Source: Rhodococcus rhodnii NBRC 100604 (GTDB taxonomy: Bacteria > Actinomycetota > Actinomycetes > Mycobacteriales > Mycobacteriaceae). Taken from it: DNA of 64,000 nt. The stretch spans positions 62,001-126,000 of the forward strand of contig NZ_BCXD01000014.1 in NCBI RefSeq assembly GCF_001894925.1. The letters are read 5' to 3'. This document shows positions 51,383 to 57,649 of the stretch, one piece after another (position 1 is the first letter of the stretch; every line of letters begins with the position of its first letter). The notes below the pieces were generated by a model that was not told the origin of the DNA, did no database searches, and saw nothing but the letters and a program-made list of their open reading frames with translations. Both the position numbers and the translations under genes were made by a program.

Positions 51383-51790
51383 TCACGCACCGGTGTAGGC
51401 CTGCGCGAAGTCGGCGTCGGGCGCGATCGGCTCGATCACGTCCACGAGCACGCCGTCGGGGGCCGCGACGATGAAGTGCCGCTGCCCGAACGACTCGCTC
51501 CGCAGCGACAGCACCGGGTCGAGCCCGAATTCCGTCGTCAGTCGCTCGTGGACGGCATCGACGTCGTCGACCTCGACGTTGACGATCACTCCGCTCGGCG
51601 GCGTTCCGTATCCCTCGGGGACGGTGCCGTGCTCGTGGGCGAGGATCGCCAGCTCGAACTCCCCCGCCTTCAGGCTGACGTACCAGTCCGTCTCGAAGGT
51701 GGTCTCGAAGCCGAGTGCCGTGCGGTAGAAGGTCGCCGCGGTAGCGACGTCACGTGACATGAGCACGGGATACACGCTGGTGACAGCCAT
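51383..51790 (-). CDS. VOC-family protein (glyoxalase/bleomycin-resistance fold)
   Basis: 135 residues with the two beta-alpha-beta-beta-beta units of the VOC fold: SVYPVLMSRDVATAATFYRTALGF, then VNVEVDDVDAVHERLTTEFG and HFIVAAPDGVLVDVIEPI. Members are metal-dependent enzymes or drug-sequestering proteins; metal ligands cannot be assigned with confidence. ATG 51790 has AAAGGAGA 5 bases upstream; the upstream open frame to 51907 runs across the operator and is not coding. Divergent from a TetR gene with a shared operator, so it is probably the regulated target. Confidence 0.88.
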   Translation of the reverse strand: MAVTSVYPVLMSRDVATAATFYRTALGFETTFETDWYVSLKAGEFELAILAHEHGTVPEGYGTPPSGVIVNVEVDDVDAVHERLTTEFGLDPVLSLRSESFGQRHFIVAAPDGVLVDVIEPIAPDADFAQAYTGA

Positions 51791-51800
51791 CGAACTCTCC

Positions 51801-51855
51801 TTTACGTACACTGCGTATGAATACTGTTCGACTATACATACGCTCTGCACGTAAA
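51801..51855. promoter_or_regulatory. Large dyad operator between VOC gene and tetR
   Basis: 23-bp arms (51801-51823 and 51833-51855) match at 19 of 23 positions as an inverted repeat around a 9-base centre. Each arm carries its own TACG-N7-CGTA dyad (51803-51817, 51839-51853). The region is AT-rich and includes TATA-like -10 candidates for both genes. This is the expected shape of a divergent TetR-family operator. Confidence 0.75.
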
Positions 51856-51867
51856 AGAAGGTGTCCG

Positions 51868-52446
51868 ATGCCCCGTACGTCCGCAGCCGTCGCCGCCCGC
51901 ACCGCACAGCAGGTGCTGGAATCCGCGGCGGACCTCTTCGCCTCGCACGGGTTCGCGGCCGTCTCGCTCGACGACGTCGCGCGGGCCGCGGGCGTCACTC
52001 GCGGCGCGGTCTATCACCACTACCGGAACAAGGCGGGCCTGTTCGGCGCCGTCGTCGCCCACCTGCAACGCCGCGTCGCCGCGGCCGTCGTCGCCGCGGC
52101 CGAGGCAGCGGGCGACGACCCGCACGCCCAACTCGCAGCGGGCTCGCACGCCTTCCTCGACGCGATCACGGCGGCGACCGCGGCGCGCGTTCTGCTGGTG
52201 GAGGCGCCGCCCGTCGTGGGCTGGGACGAGTGGCGACGACTCGACGCCGAGAACTCCGGCGCGCATCTGCGCGACGCACTGATCACCGCCGGCGTCGACG
52301 ACGACCTCGTCGATGCGTTGAGCGCGCAACTGTCGGGAGCGATGAACGAAGCCGCGCTGTGGATCGCCGCCCACCCGGACGACGCGGCCGCGCGCGATCG
52401 AGCGCACGCCGCACTCGATCGACTGCTCGCCGCCGTCACACCGTGA
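51868..52446 (+). CDS. TetR-family transcriptional regulator
   Basis: 192 residues. The N-terminal HTH (about 20-65) reads AADLFASHGFAAVSLDDVARAAGVTRGAVYHHYRNKAGLF, classical TetR. The C-terminal ligand-binding domain is Ala-rich with RVLLVEAPPVVGWDEWRRLD, typical of a common actinobacterial TetR subgroup. ATG 51868 has AGAAGG 6 bases upstream. It probably represses itself and the divergent VOC gene through the operator at 51801-51855. Ligand unknown. Confidence 0.9.
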   Translation: MPRTSAAVAARTAQQVLESAADLFASHGFAAVSLDDVARAAGVTRGAVYHHYRNKAGLFGAVVAHLQRRVAAAVVAAAEAAGDDPHAQLAAGSHAFLDAITAATAARVLLVEAPPVVGWDEWRRLDAENSGAHLRDALITAGVDDDLVDALSAQLSGAMNEAALWIAAHPDDAAARDRAHAALDRLLAAVTP

Positions 52447-52471
52447 CGCGGCCCGACCGAGGGCGGGGGCC

Positions 52472-53143
52472 CTACGCGGTGTGGTGATGCTCCTGTTCGA
52501 GGGCCTCGCTGTGCGCGAGCAGCGCGGGATAGTCGCGTGCCGCACCCTGCATCAGCAGTTCGAGAGCCTTTCCCGCCTCGACGTCGGTGAGGTGATCGGG
52601 CCGGAACATCGCGCGATAGTGCACGAGGGACTCGACGAGGTCGAGCAGCAGTTCGCAGTCCACGTCCGGACGCAGGTCGCCGCGCGCGAACGCCCGATTC
52701 AGCGTGCTCCCGACCGCGCGTCGAGCCGGCTCGATGATGGCCCGCAGGTACCGCTCGCGTAGCTCCGGGTCCGGCGCACACTCGGCATAGAGGGCACTGA
52801 GCACGTCGGGACGCGTACTGCGATAGGCGGCGAGGAAGATCCCGAAGCTCTCGTCGATGTCGCAGAGGGTGCAGCCGGTATCGGGCGGTTCGGGGACGTC
52901 GAGCCGCAGCGCGAGCGCATCCAGGACGAGCGGTGCCCGACCGGACCAGCGGCGATAGATCGCGGGGCGCGTGGTGCCGGCACGACGTGCCACTGCTTCG
53001 AACGAGATCCCGGAGTACCCGTGCTTGTCCAGGAGTTCGAGGGTCGCGGCCAGCACCGCTTCGCCGATCTGCGGGTTGCGGGGGCGCCCGCTCGCCGCCT
53101 CCGTCTCGGGTCGCCCCGCCACGTCCCCGGATCGTCGTGACAT
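52472..53143 (-). CDS. TetR-family transcriptional regulator (second)
   Basis: 223 residues. HTH near 30-75: AVLAATLELLDKHGYSGISFEAVARRAGTTRPAIYRRWSGRAPLV, with the R-x-x-I-Y-R-R-W ending typical of the AcrR-type TetR_C_11/16 group. A C-T-L-C motif lies near residue 92, which could sense redox state or be incidental. TAGGCT (minus strand 53155-53150) is 6 bases before the ATG: leaderless. Divergent from the FMN reductase/efflux operon, which it probably represses through the palindromes at 53174 and 53265. Confidence 0.9.
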   Translation of the reverse strand: MSRRSGDVAGRPETEAASGRPRNPQIGEAVLAATLELLDKHGYSGISFEAVARRAGTTRPAIYRRWSGRAPLVLDALALRLDVPEPPDTGCTLCDIDESFGIFLAAYRSTRPDVLSALYAECAPDPELRERYLRAIIEPARRAVGSTLNRAFARGDLRPDVDCELLLDLVESLVHYRAMFRPDHLTDVEAGKALELLMQGAARDYPALLAHSEALEQEHHHTA

Positions 53144-53173
53144 GCCGTCAGCCTACGCCGGGCATTGCGTGAC

Positions 53174-53183
53174 GGTACGTAAC
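53174..53183. promoter_or_regulatory. TetR operator half: near-palindrome GGTACGTAAC
   Basis: One base from the perfect GTTACGTAAC dyad, about 20 bases upstream of the -10 of the second TetR gene. Shares its core with the perfect palindrome at 53265-53276 on the other side of the gap. Confidence 0.55.
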
Positions 53184-53264
53184 AGCACCGGGCAGCGTCC
53201 GGCTCGATCCACGCAAAACTCGCCAACAGACCATTGCGGACCCGACGCTCCGACAGTTACGGTG

Positions 53265-53276
53265 CGTTACGTAACG
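53265..53276. promoter_or_regulatory. TetR operator: perfect palindrome CGTTACGTAACG
   Basis: A 12-bp perfect dyad that overlaps a TAACGT -10 candidate of the FMN reductase gene; a further GTTAC half-site lies at 53256-53260. Binding here would block transcription of the reductase-efflux operon. Confidence 0.65.
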
Positions 53277-53294
53277 TATTGGAAGGAGCAGATC

Positions 53295-53909
53295 ATGACT
53301 CGGCCCACGACCCTCCCCGACCCGACGCCGCGATCGGCCCGCGACCACGAACGACCCGTCCGCGTGCTGGTGATGACCGGCAGTACCCGAGAAGGGCGCT
53401 TCGGCCCCGTGCCTGCCCGATGGGCGGCCGAGCACGCTCGGCTGCGCGACGACATCGACGTCGACGTCGCGGATCTCGCCGACCTCGACCTGCCGACGGT
53501 GATGAACGACCACGGCGCGCACCCCGCACTGGCGAGCCTCGGCGGGCAACTGCACGCCGCGGACGCCGTCGTGATCGTCACTCCGGTGTACAACCGCGGT
53601 TACCCGGCGTCGCTGAAGAACGCCATCGACTGGTTCCACGACGAGTGGGCGGCAACCCCGATCGGCTTCGTCTCCTACGGCGGCCGGACGGGCGGGATCG
53701 AGGCAGTCGAGCAGTTGCGCACGGTCTTCGTCGAACTCGGCACGATGACCATCCGCAACGTGCTGACCTTCCCGGACTATCCGGATCACTTCCACGACGA
53801 CGGCACACCCACCGCCCCGGACGCGCTGGCCGGCGCGGCCGCGGGCTTCTTCGACCAGTTGCTGTGGTGGGCTCGCGCGCTGCGGGACGCGAAGGCGGGG
53901 CACTCGTGA
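53295..53909 (+). CDS. NADPH-dependent FMN reductase family flavoprotein
   Basis: 204 residues, flavodoxin-like fold. FMN phosphate-binding region VLVMTGSTREGRFGPVPARWA near residue 25, the strand AVVIVTPVYNRGYPASLKNAIDW and the loop VSYGGRTGGIEAVEQLR follow the NADPH-dependent FMN reductase/azoreductase family. May reduce quinones or drugs. ATG 53295 has GGAAGGAG at the right distance. Its stop overlaps the efflux-pump GTG by four bases, so both are one operon facing a TetR gene. Confidence 0.9.
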   Translation: MTRPTTLPDPTPRSARDHERPVRVLVMTGSTREGRFGPVPARWAAEHARLRDDIDVDVADLADLDLPTVMNDHGAHPALASLGGQLHAADAVVIVTPVYNRGYPASLKNAIDWFHDEWAATPIGFVSYGGRTGGIEAVEQLRTVFVELGTMTIRNVLTFPDYPDHFHDDGTPTAPDALAGAAAGFFDQLLWWARALRDAKAGHS

Positions 53910-55537
53910 CCGCGCCCGACCGGCCGCCGGGGACCGGCGTCGCCGAACCCTCGGTCGCCGGCCGCGCCGGCCGCCGGGAGTGGATCGGGCTCGCGCTGCT
54001 CGTCCTGCCGATGCTGACGCTGGCGAGCGATCTCACGGTGCTGTTCCTCGCTCTGCCCACGCTCGGCGAGGAGCTGAATCCGACTGCCTCGCAGTCGTTG
54101 TGGATCGTCCACGTCTACGGATTCCTCATCGCCGGGTTCCTCATCACGATGGGCCGTCTCGGCGATCGGGTCGGCTCCCGGCGGCTGATGTTCGTCGGCG
54201 CGACGGCCTTCGCCCTGCTGTCGGTCGTCGCGGCGTTCTCGTCGACGCCGGAGATGCTCATCGCCGCACGCGCGCTGCTGGGCATCGCAGGTGCCACGCT
54301 GATGCCGTCGTTGTTCTCGTTGCTGCGCACGATGTTCGCGGACGAGACGCAGCGGAGAACGGCGATCGCCATCGTGTTCAGCGCCTTCTCCGTGGGCGGC
54401 GCGATCGGGCCGCTCCTCGGTGGCGCACTCCTCGAGTTCTTCTGGTGGGGGTCGGTCTTCCTCGTCAACGTGCCGCCGATGGTCCTGCTCGTCGTCGCCG
54501 GGCGCAGGCTGCTGCCGGAGCGGACGGCCGCGACGGCCGAGCGGAACGAGACCGGAGAGCGCGGCGTCGGACTCGACCTCCGCAGCGTCGCGCTCTCGGT
54601 GGCAGGGATGCTCGCGGTGGTCTATGCGATCCAGGAACTGGCCGCGGGACAGGAGGCGGGCACCGGATCGGTCTGGCCGAACCTCGCCCTCGTCGTCGCC
54701 GGTGCCGTGGCTCTCGGGCTGTTCGTGCGACGTCAGCGACGCCTGCGCGATCCGCTGTTCGACCTCGCGCTGCTGCGCAACCGCAGGATCGGCGCGTCGC
54801 TCGCCGCGCTGCTGCTCACCGCGATCGGTGTGGTGGGGATGTTCTTCCTCATGACGCAGTACCTGCAGTGGGTCGTGGGACTGACCCCACTGCAGGCCGG
54901 AGTGTGGACGCTCCCGTACGTCGTCCTGAACGTCGCCGGGGCGCTGCTCGCGCCGCCGCTCGCCGGACGGATGCGACCCGCAGTGGTCGTCGCGCTCGGA
55001 CTCGCGGTCACCGTCGCCGGCGCCGTCCTCCTCTACGCCGCCCTCCTCGTGGCGGGCGCCGGCACCTCCCTGCCCTTCGTCGTCGCCGCGATCTCGGTGG
55101 TGGGGCTGGGCCAGGGCATGGCGATGGCGCTCACGAGCGATCTCATCATCTCCAGCGCGCCGGAACGCGACACCGGATCGGCCGCCGCGGCTCAAGAGGT
55201 CGGTGGCGAGCTGGGCAGTGCACTCGGCATCGCCGCCGGTGGTGCGGTGAGCATGACGATCTACCGCGCCGCGCTCGCCGACACGGTGCCACCGGACGTT
55301 CCCGATGCGGACGCCGCCGTTGCCACGGCGGGGATCCCCGAGGGCACGCTGACGGCGGAGCGCCTGGACTCCCCCGAGCTGCTCGGCGCCGTCCGCGACG
55401 CCGTCACGCTGGGGATGCAGGCCTACACCGCGGCGGGGGCACTGCTCGTCGCCGTCGGCGGCATGCTGATCACCGTGACCCTCGTCCTCCGCGATCCCGG
55501 CGGCCGCGATGACTTTCCGCGCGACCGCGAGTCATGA
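53906..55537 (+). CDS. MFS drug transporter, DHA2 (14-helix) family
   Basis: 543 residues, about 14 transmembrane helices. Motif A-like loop GRLGDRVGSRRLMFVG follows helix 2, and motif C-like GIAGATLMPSLFSLLR and GGAIGPLLGGAL support proton antiport in the EmrB/QacA (DHA2) group; the final QEVGGELGSALGIA segment is also typical. GTG 53906 overlaps the flavoprotein stop by four bases; the longer upstream frame is inside that gene. Likely exports a toxic compound or its reduced product, under TetR control. Substrate unknown. Confidence 0.92.
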   Translation: MTAPDRPPGTGVAEPSVAGRAGRREWIGLALLVLPMLTLASDLTVLFLALPTLGEELNPTASQSLWIVHVYGFLIAGFLITMGRLGDRVGSRRLMFVGATAFALLSVVAAFSSTPEMLIAARALLGIAGATLMPSLFSLLRTMFADETQRRTAIAIVFSAFSVGGAIGPLLGGALLEFFWWGSVFLVNVPPMVLLVVAGRRLLPERTAATAERNETGERGVGLDLRSVALSVAGMLAVVYAIQELAAGQEAGTGSVWPNLALVVAGAVALGLFVRRQRRLRDPLFDLALLRNRRIGASLAALLLTAIGVVGMFFLMTQYLQWVVGLTPLQAGVWTLPYVVLNVAGALLAPPLAGRMRPAVVVALGLAVTVAGAVLLYAALLVAGAGTSLPFVVAAISVVGLGQGMAMALTSDLIISSAPERDTGSAAAAQEVGGELGSALGIAAGGAVSMTIYRAALADTVPPDVPDADAAVATAGIPEGTLTAERLDSPELLGAVRDAVTLGMQAYTAAGALLVAVGGMLITVTLVLRDPGGRDDFPRDRES

Positions 55538-55591
55538 CGTCCGAGAGCGCGATCGGACCCGGACGATCGCCCCCAGCGGAGGAGCGACGGC

Positions 55592-56206
55592 ATGCACGAC
55601 ACCCCGAGACGAACGGCGGACGGAAAAGTGCTGTGGCACTTCTCGATGTCGCTCGACGGTTTCGTCGCCGGGCCCGAGCACGGCATGGACTGGATGCCCG
55701 CGGCCACCAACCGGACCGGGCTGATCGAGGAGTACATCGAGACGACCGGCGCGATCCTCGGCGGCCGCGACGGGTGGGACGCCTTCCCCGACGCCACCGG
55801 CGTCTACGGCGGTGCGTGGAGCGGCCCGCTGTTCGTCCTCACCCACCATCCGGACGACGCCGAGCCCACCGAGGGCGTGACCTTCCTCGACTGCGACCTG
55901 GCCGAGGCGGTGGAGATCGCGCGGCGCGCCGCGGGCGGCAAGAACGTCGAGGTGCTGTCCGCGTCGCTCGGCCGCCAGCTTCTGGAGCGTGGCCTGCTCG
56001 ACGAGATCGACCTGCACGTGCTGCCGGTGTTGCTCGGCGACGGCATCCGGCTCTACGACGCGCCGGGCGGCAAACCGGTGAACCTCGAACTCGTCAACGG
56101 CGATCCGGTCGAGGAGATCAATCTTCGTTATCGGCCGATCGATTCGTGTGGGAACGGAAACGCGGTGGGCGCGGAGGGTATCGAACCCCCGACCGCTGGT
56201 GTGTAA
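55592..56206 (+). CDS. Dihydrofolate reductase/RibD C-terminal family protein, frame ends within tRNA-Val
   Basis: 204 residues by the open frame. The RibD-C/DHFR-like fold shows VLWHFSMSLDGFVAGPEHGMDW, AILGGRDGWDAFPD, VLSASLGRQLLERGLLDEIDLHVLPVLLGDGIRLYD. ATG 55592 has GGAGGAG 7 bases upstream. The family part ends near residue 188 (NLRYRPID); the final 15 or so residues (GAEGIEPPTAGV) are read through the tRNA-Val gene on the other strand, and the stop at 56204-56206 lies in that tRNA. The native tail may thus be an accidental extension. Function unknown, NADPH-dependent reductase by family. Confidence 0.85.
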   Translation: MHDTPRRTADGKVLWHFSMSLDGFVAGPEHGMDWMPAATNRTGLIEEYIETTGAILGGRDGWDAFPDATGVYGGAWSGPLFVLTHHPDDAEPTEGVTFLDCDLAEAVEIARRAAGGKNVEVLSASLGRQLLERGLLDEIDLHVLPVLLGDGIRLYDAPGGKPVNLELVNGDPVEEINLRYRPIDSCGNGNAVGAEGIEPPTAGV

Positions 56207-56237
56207 AACCAGAGCTCTACCACTGAGCTACACGCCC
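56166..56237 (-). tRNA. tRNA-Val (anticodon UAC)
   Basis: 72 nt on the minus strand. Acceptor stem GGGCGTG/CGCGCCC (one G-U pair), D arm GCTC-AGTGGTA-GAGC, anticodon stem CTGGT/ACCAG around loop TTTACAC (anticodon TAC, reading GUA), T arm with TTCGATA, discriminator A at 56166. CCA is not encoded. The 3' end overlaps the DHFR-like frame on the plus strand by 41 bases. Confidence 0.95.
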
Positions 56238-56275
56238 GCGTGGTTCGGCGGGAGAAGGCTCCCGCCGAACGCGCA

Positions 56276-56740
56276 TCAGGACTCTAGCGCGGCCAGCGCC
56301 TTCTCCCAAGTTCCCGGGTCACGGGCCTCACCGGGACCGTTCATCTCGGCGAAGCGGACCACGCCGTCCTTGTCGATGACGAAGGTGCCGCGATTGGCGA
56401 AGCCGAGGTCCTCGTTGAACACGCCGTAGGCCTGCGCGACGGCGCCGTGCGGCCAGAAGTCGGCGAGGAGCGGGAAGGTATATCCCTGCTCGGCGGACCA
56501 GATCTTGTGCGTCGGCGACGCACCGACGGAGACCGCGACGATGGCGCTCTCGTCGTTCTCGAACTTCGGCAGTTCGTCACGGACCCGGCACAACTCGCCC
56601 TGACACGTTCCGGTGAACGCCAGCGGGAAGAAGACCAGCAGCACGTTCTTCTCGCCGCGGTAGTCGGCGAGCGACACAAGCTGGTTGTTCTGATCCTTGA
56701 GAGTGAAATCCGGCGCGATCGCACCGACCTCGAGTGGCAT
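56276..56740 (-). CDS. ahpE: AhpE-type peroxiredoxin
   Basis: 154 residues, reduces hydroperoxides and peroxynitrite. The peroxidatic cysteine is Cys46 in FPLAFTGTC, preceded by Pro39 and Thr43, and Arg is near residue 117. A second cysteine, Cys51 (CQGELC), lies five residues later; I recall M. tuberculosis AhpE as lacking it (1-Cys), while BCP/PrxQ proteins have this C-x4-C pair. WPHGAVAQAYGVFNEDLGFANRGTFVID is highly AhpE-like. ATG 56740 has AAGGA upstream. Next to tRNA-Val and the DUF3052 gene as in M. tuberculosis. Confidence 0.92.
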   Translation of the reverse strand: MPLEVGAIAPDFTLKDQNNQLVSLADYRGEKNVLLVFFPLAFTGTCQGELCRVRDELPKFENDESAIVAVSVGASPTHKIWSAEQGYTFPLLADFWPHGAVAQAYGVFNEDLGFANRGTFVIDKDGVVRFAEMNGPGEARDPGTWEKALAALES

Positions 56741-56793
56741 GAGAGGTCCTTCGCTCGGTGGAGTGCCGGCGGACGTCCGGCCGCTCCAGTAGA

Positions 56794-57219
56794 TCAGCGC
56801 TTGCCGGTGGGCTTCGACTTGGGTTGCACCAGCCGGCTGCCCGTCCACTCACCGAGATTCGCGGCGGAGGTCTGCGTGAGTCCGGCGATACCCGCGGACT
56901 CCGCGATCTCGCTGGGCTCGACGTGGCCCTCACGTCCCGTCTTCGGAGTCAGGACCCACACGAAGCCCTCGTCCGACAGCGGACCGATCGCGTCCATGAG
57001 GGCGTCCGCGAGGTCTCCGTCGTCGTCGCGCCACCACAACAGGACGACGTCGACCACCTCGTCGGTGTCCTCGTCCATCATCTCGTCGGCGATGGCCTCC
57101 TCGACCGCAGCACGCAGGTCGTTGTCGGTGTCATCGTCCCAGCCCAGTTCTTGAACCAACATGTCGGACGTGATTCCGAGTTTCTGAACGTAGCTCTGGG
57201 CATCCGCCGCGGCGACCAC
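56794..57219 (-). CDS. DUF3052 family protein
   Basis: 141 residues of unknown function, conserved in actinobacteria (Rv2239c-like). Acidic first half (YVQKLGITSDMLVQELGWDDDTDNDLRAAVEEAIADEMMDED), then VVDVVLLWWRDDDGDLADALMDAIGPLSDEGFVWVLTPKTGREGHVEPSEI and a basic tail. No signal or membrane helix. GTG 57219 follows a GAGGAGG-type ribosome-binding site by about 8 bases, directly after a 7-bp hairpin in the leader (57242-57259). The upstream open frame to 57588 is not family-like. Confidence 0.88.
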   Translation of the reverse strand: MVAAADAQSYVQKLGITSDMLVQELGWDDDTDNDLRAAVEEAIADEMMDEDTDEVVDVVLLWWRDDDGDLADALMDAIGPLSDEGFVWVLTPKTGREGHVEPSEIAESAGIAGLTQTSAANLGEWTGSRLVQPKSKPTGKR

Positions 57220-57649
57220 GGTGAGGTCCTCCTCCTCTGGTGTGCCGCTCGGGCGGCACCTCGATGTCGGTAGTGCTCGGTGACAGTGTCGACAAAGCGA
57301 ACAACGTCGTACGAGATCGTGCAAGCCGAAGCCTACGGGGCGAATCCACTTCACGTGTGTTTCTCCGCTGCCGTGCACCTCCCGTGTCGACCTCCGCGGC
57401 CCTCGCGACTGCTCTACGTGCGACGAAACCGCCGCGCGCGAGCACCCCGGACGATTACCGTCGCTGACGAGGGGAAACGCTACTGGCGGGTAACCCGGAG
57501 GGGCTGTGACGAGCGCCGCGTGATGCGCAAAGATGGAGGCACGCCGTAGATCAGAACGGAAGCCGGGACACGGGCCGACCGGGCCCACGATCGGCGCGCG
57601 AGCTCACCGCAGCAGCGCCGTGGCCGTCCCACACGAGCGAGGAGAAACC
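57220..57649. other. Divergent intergenic region upstream of aceE
   Basis: 430 bases without a convincing gene. On the minus side it holds the leader hairpin GTGCCGC-TCGG-GCGGCAC (57242-57259) and ribosome-binding site of the DUF3052 gene. On the plus side TACCGT (57456-57461) and AAAGAT near 57527 are possible aceE -10 elements, and GAGGAGA precedes TTG 57650. Two short plus-strand frames (57240-57467, 57280-57549) have no protein-like character. Confidence 0.5.

Noticed and set aside
53234-55537. A 767-codon frame suggesting a reductase-transporter fusion.
   Set aside because: The first 224 codons are an off-frame reading of the FMN reductase gene; the transporter starts at GTG 53906 with a four-base overlap.
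56148-56429. A plus-strand frame beginning in the DHFR-like gene and crossing tRNA-Val.
   Set aside because: It is antisense to tRNA-Val and to ahpE, and its sequence (RRVSNPRPLVCKTRALPLSY) is the common translation artefact of a tRNA gene.
57240-57549. Two short plus-strand frames upstream of aceE as possible small genes.
   Set aside because: Third-position G/C bias is weak, composition is Arg/Ser/Pro-rich like non-coding GC DNA, and no ribosome-binding site or promoter is placed for them.
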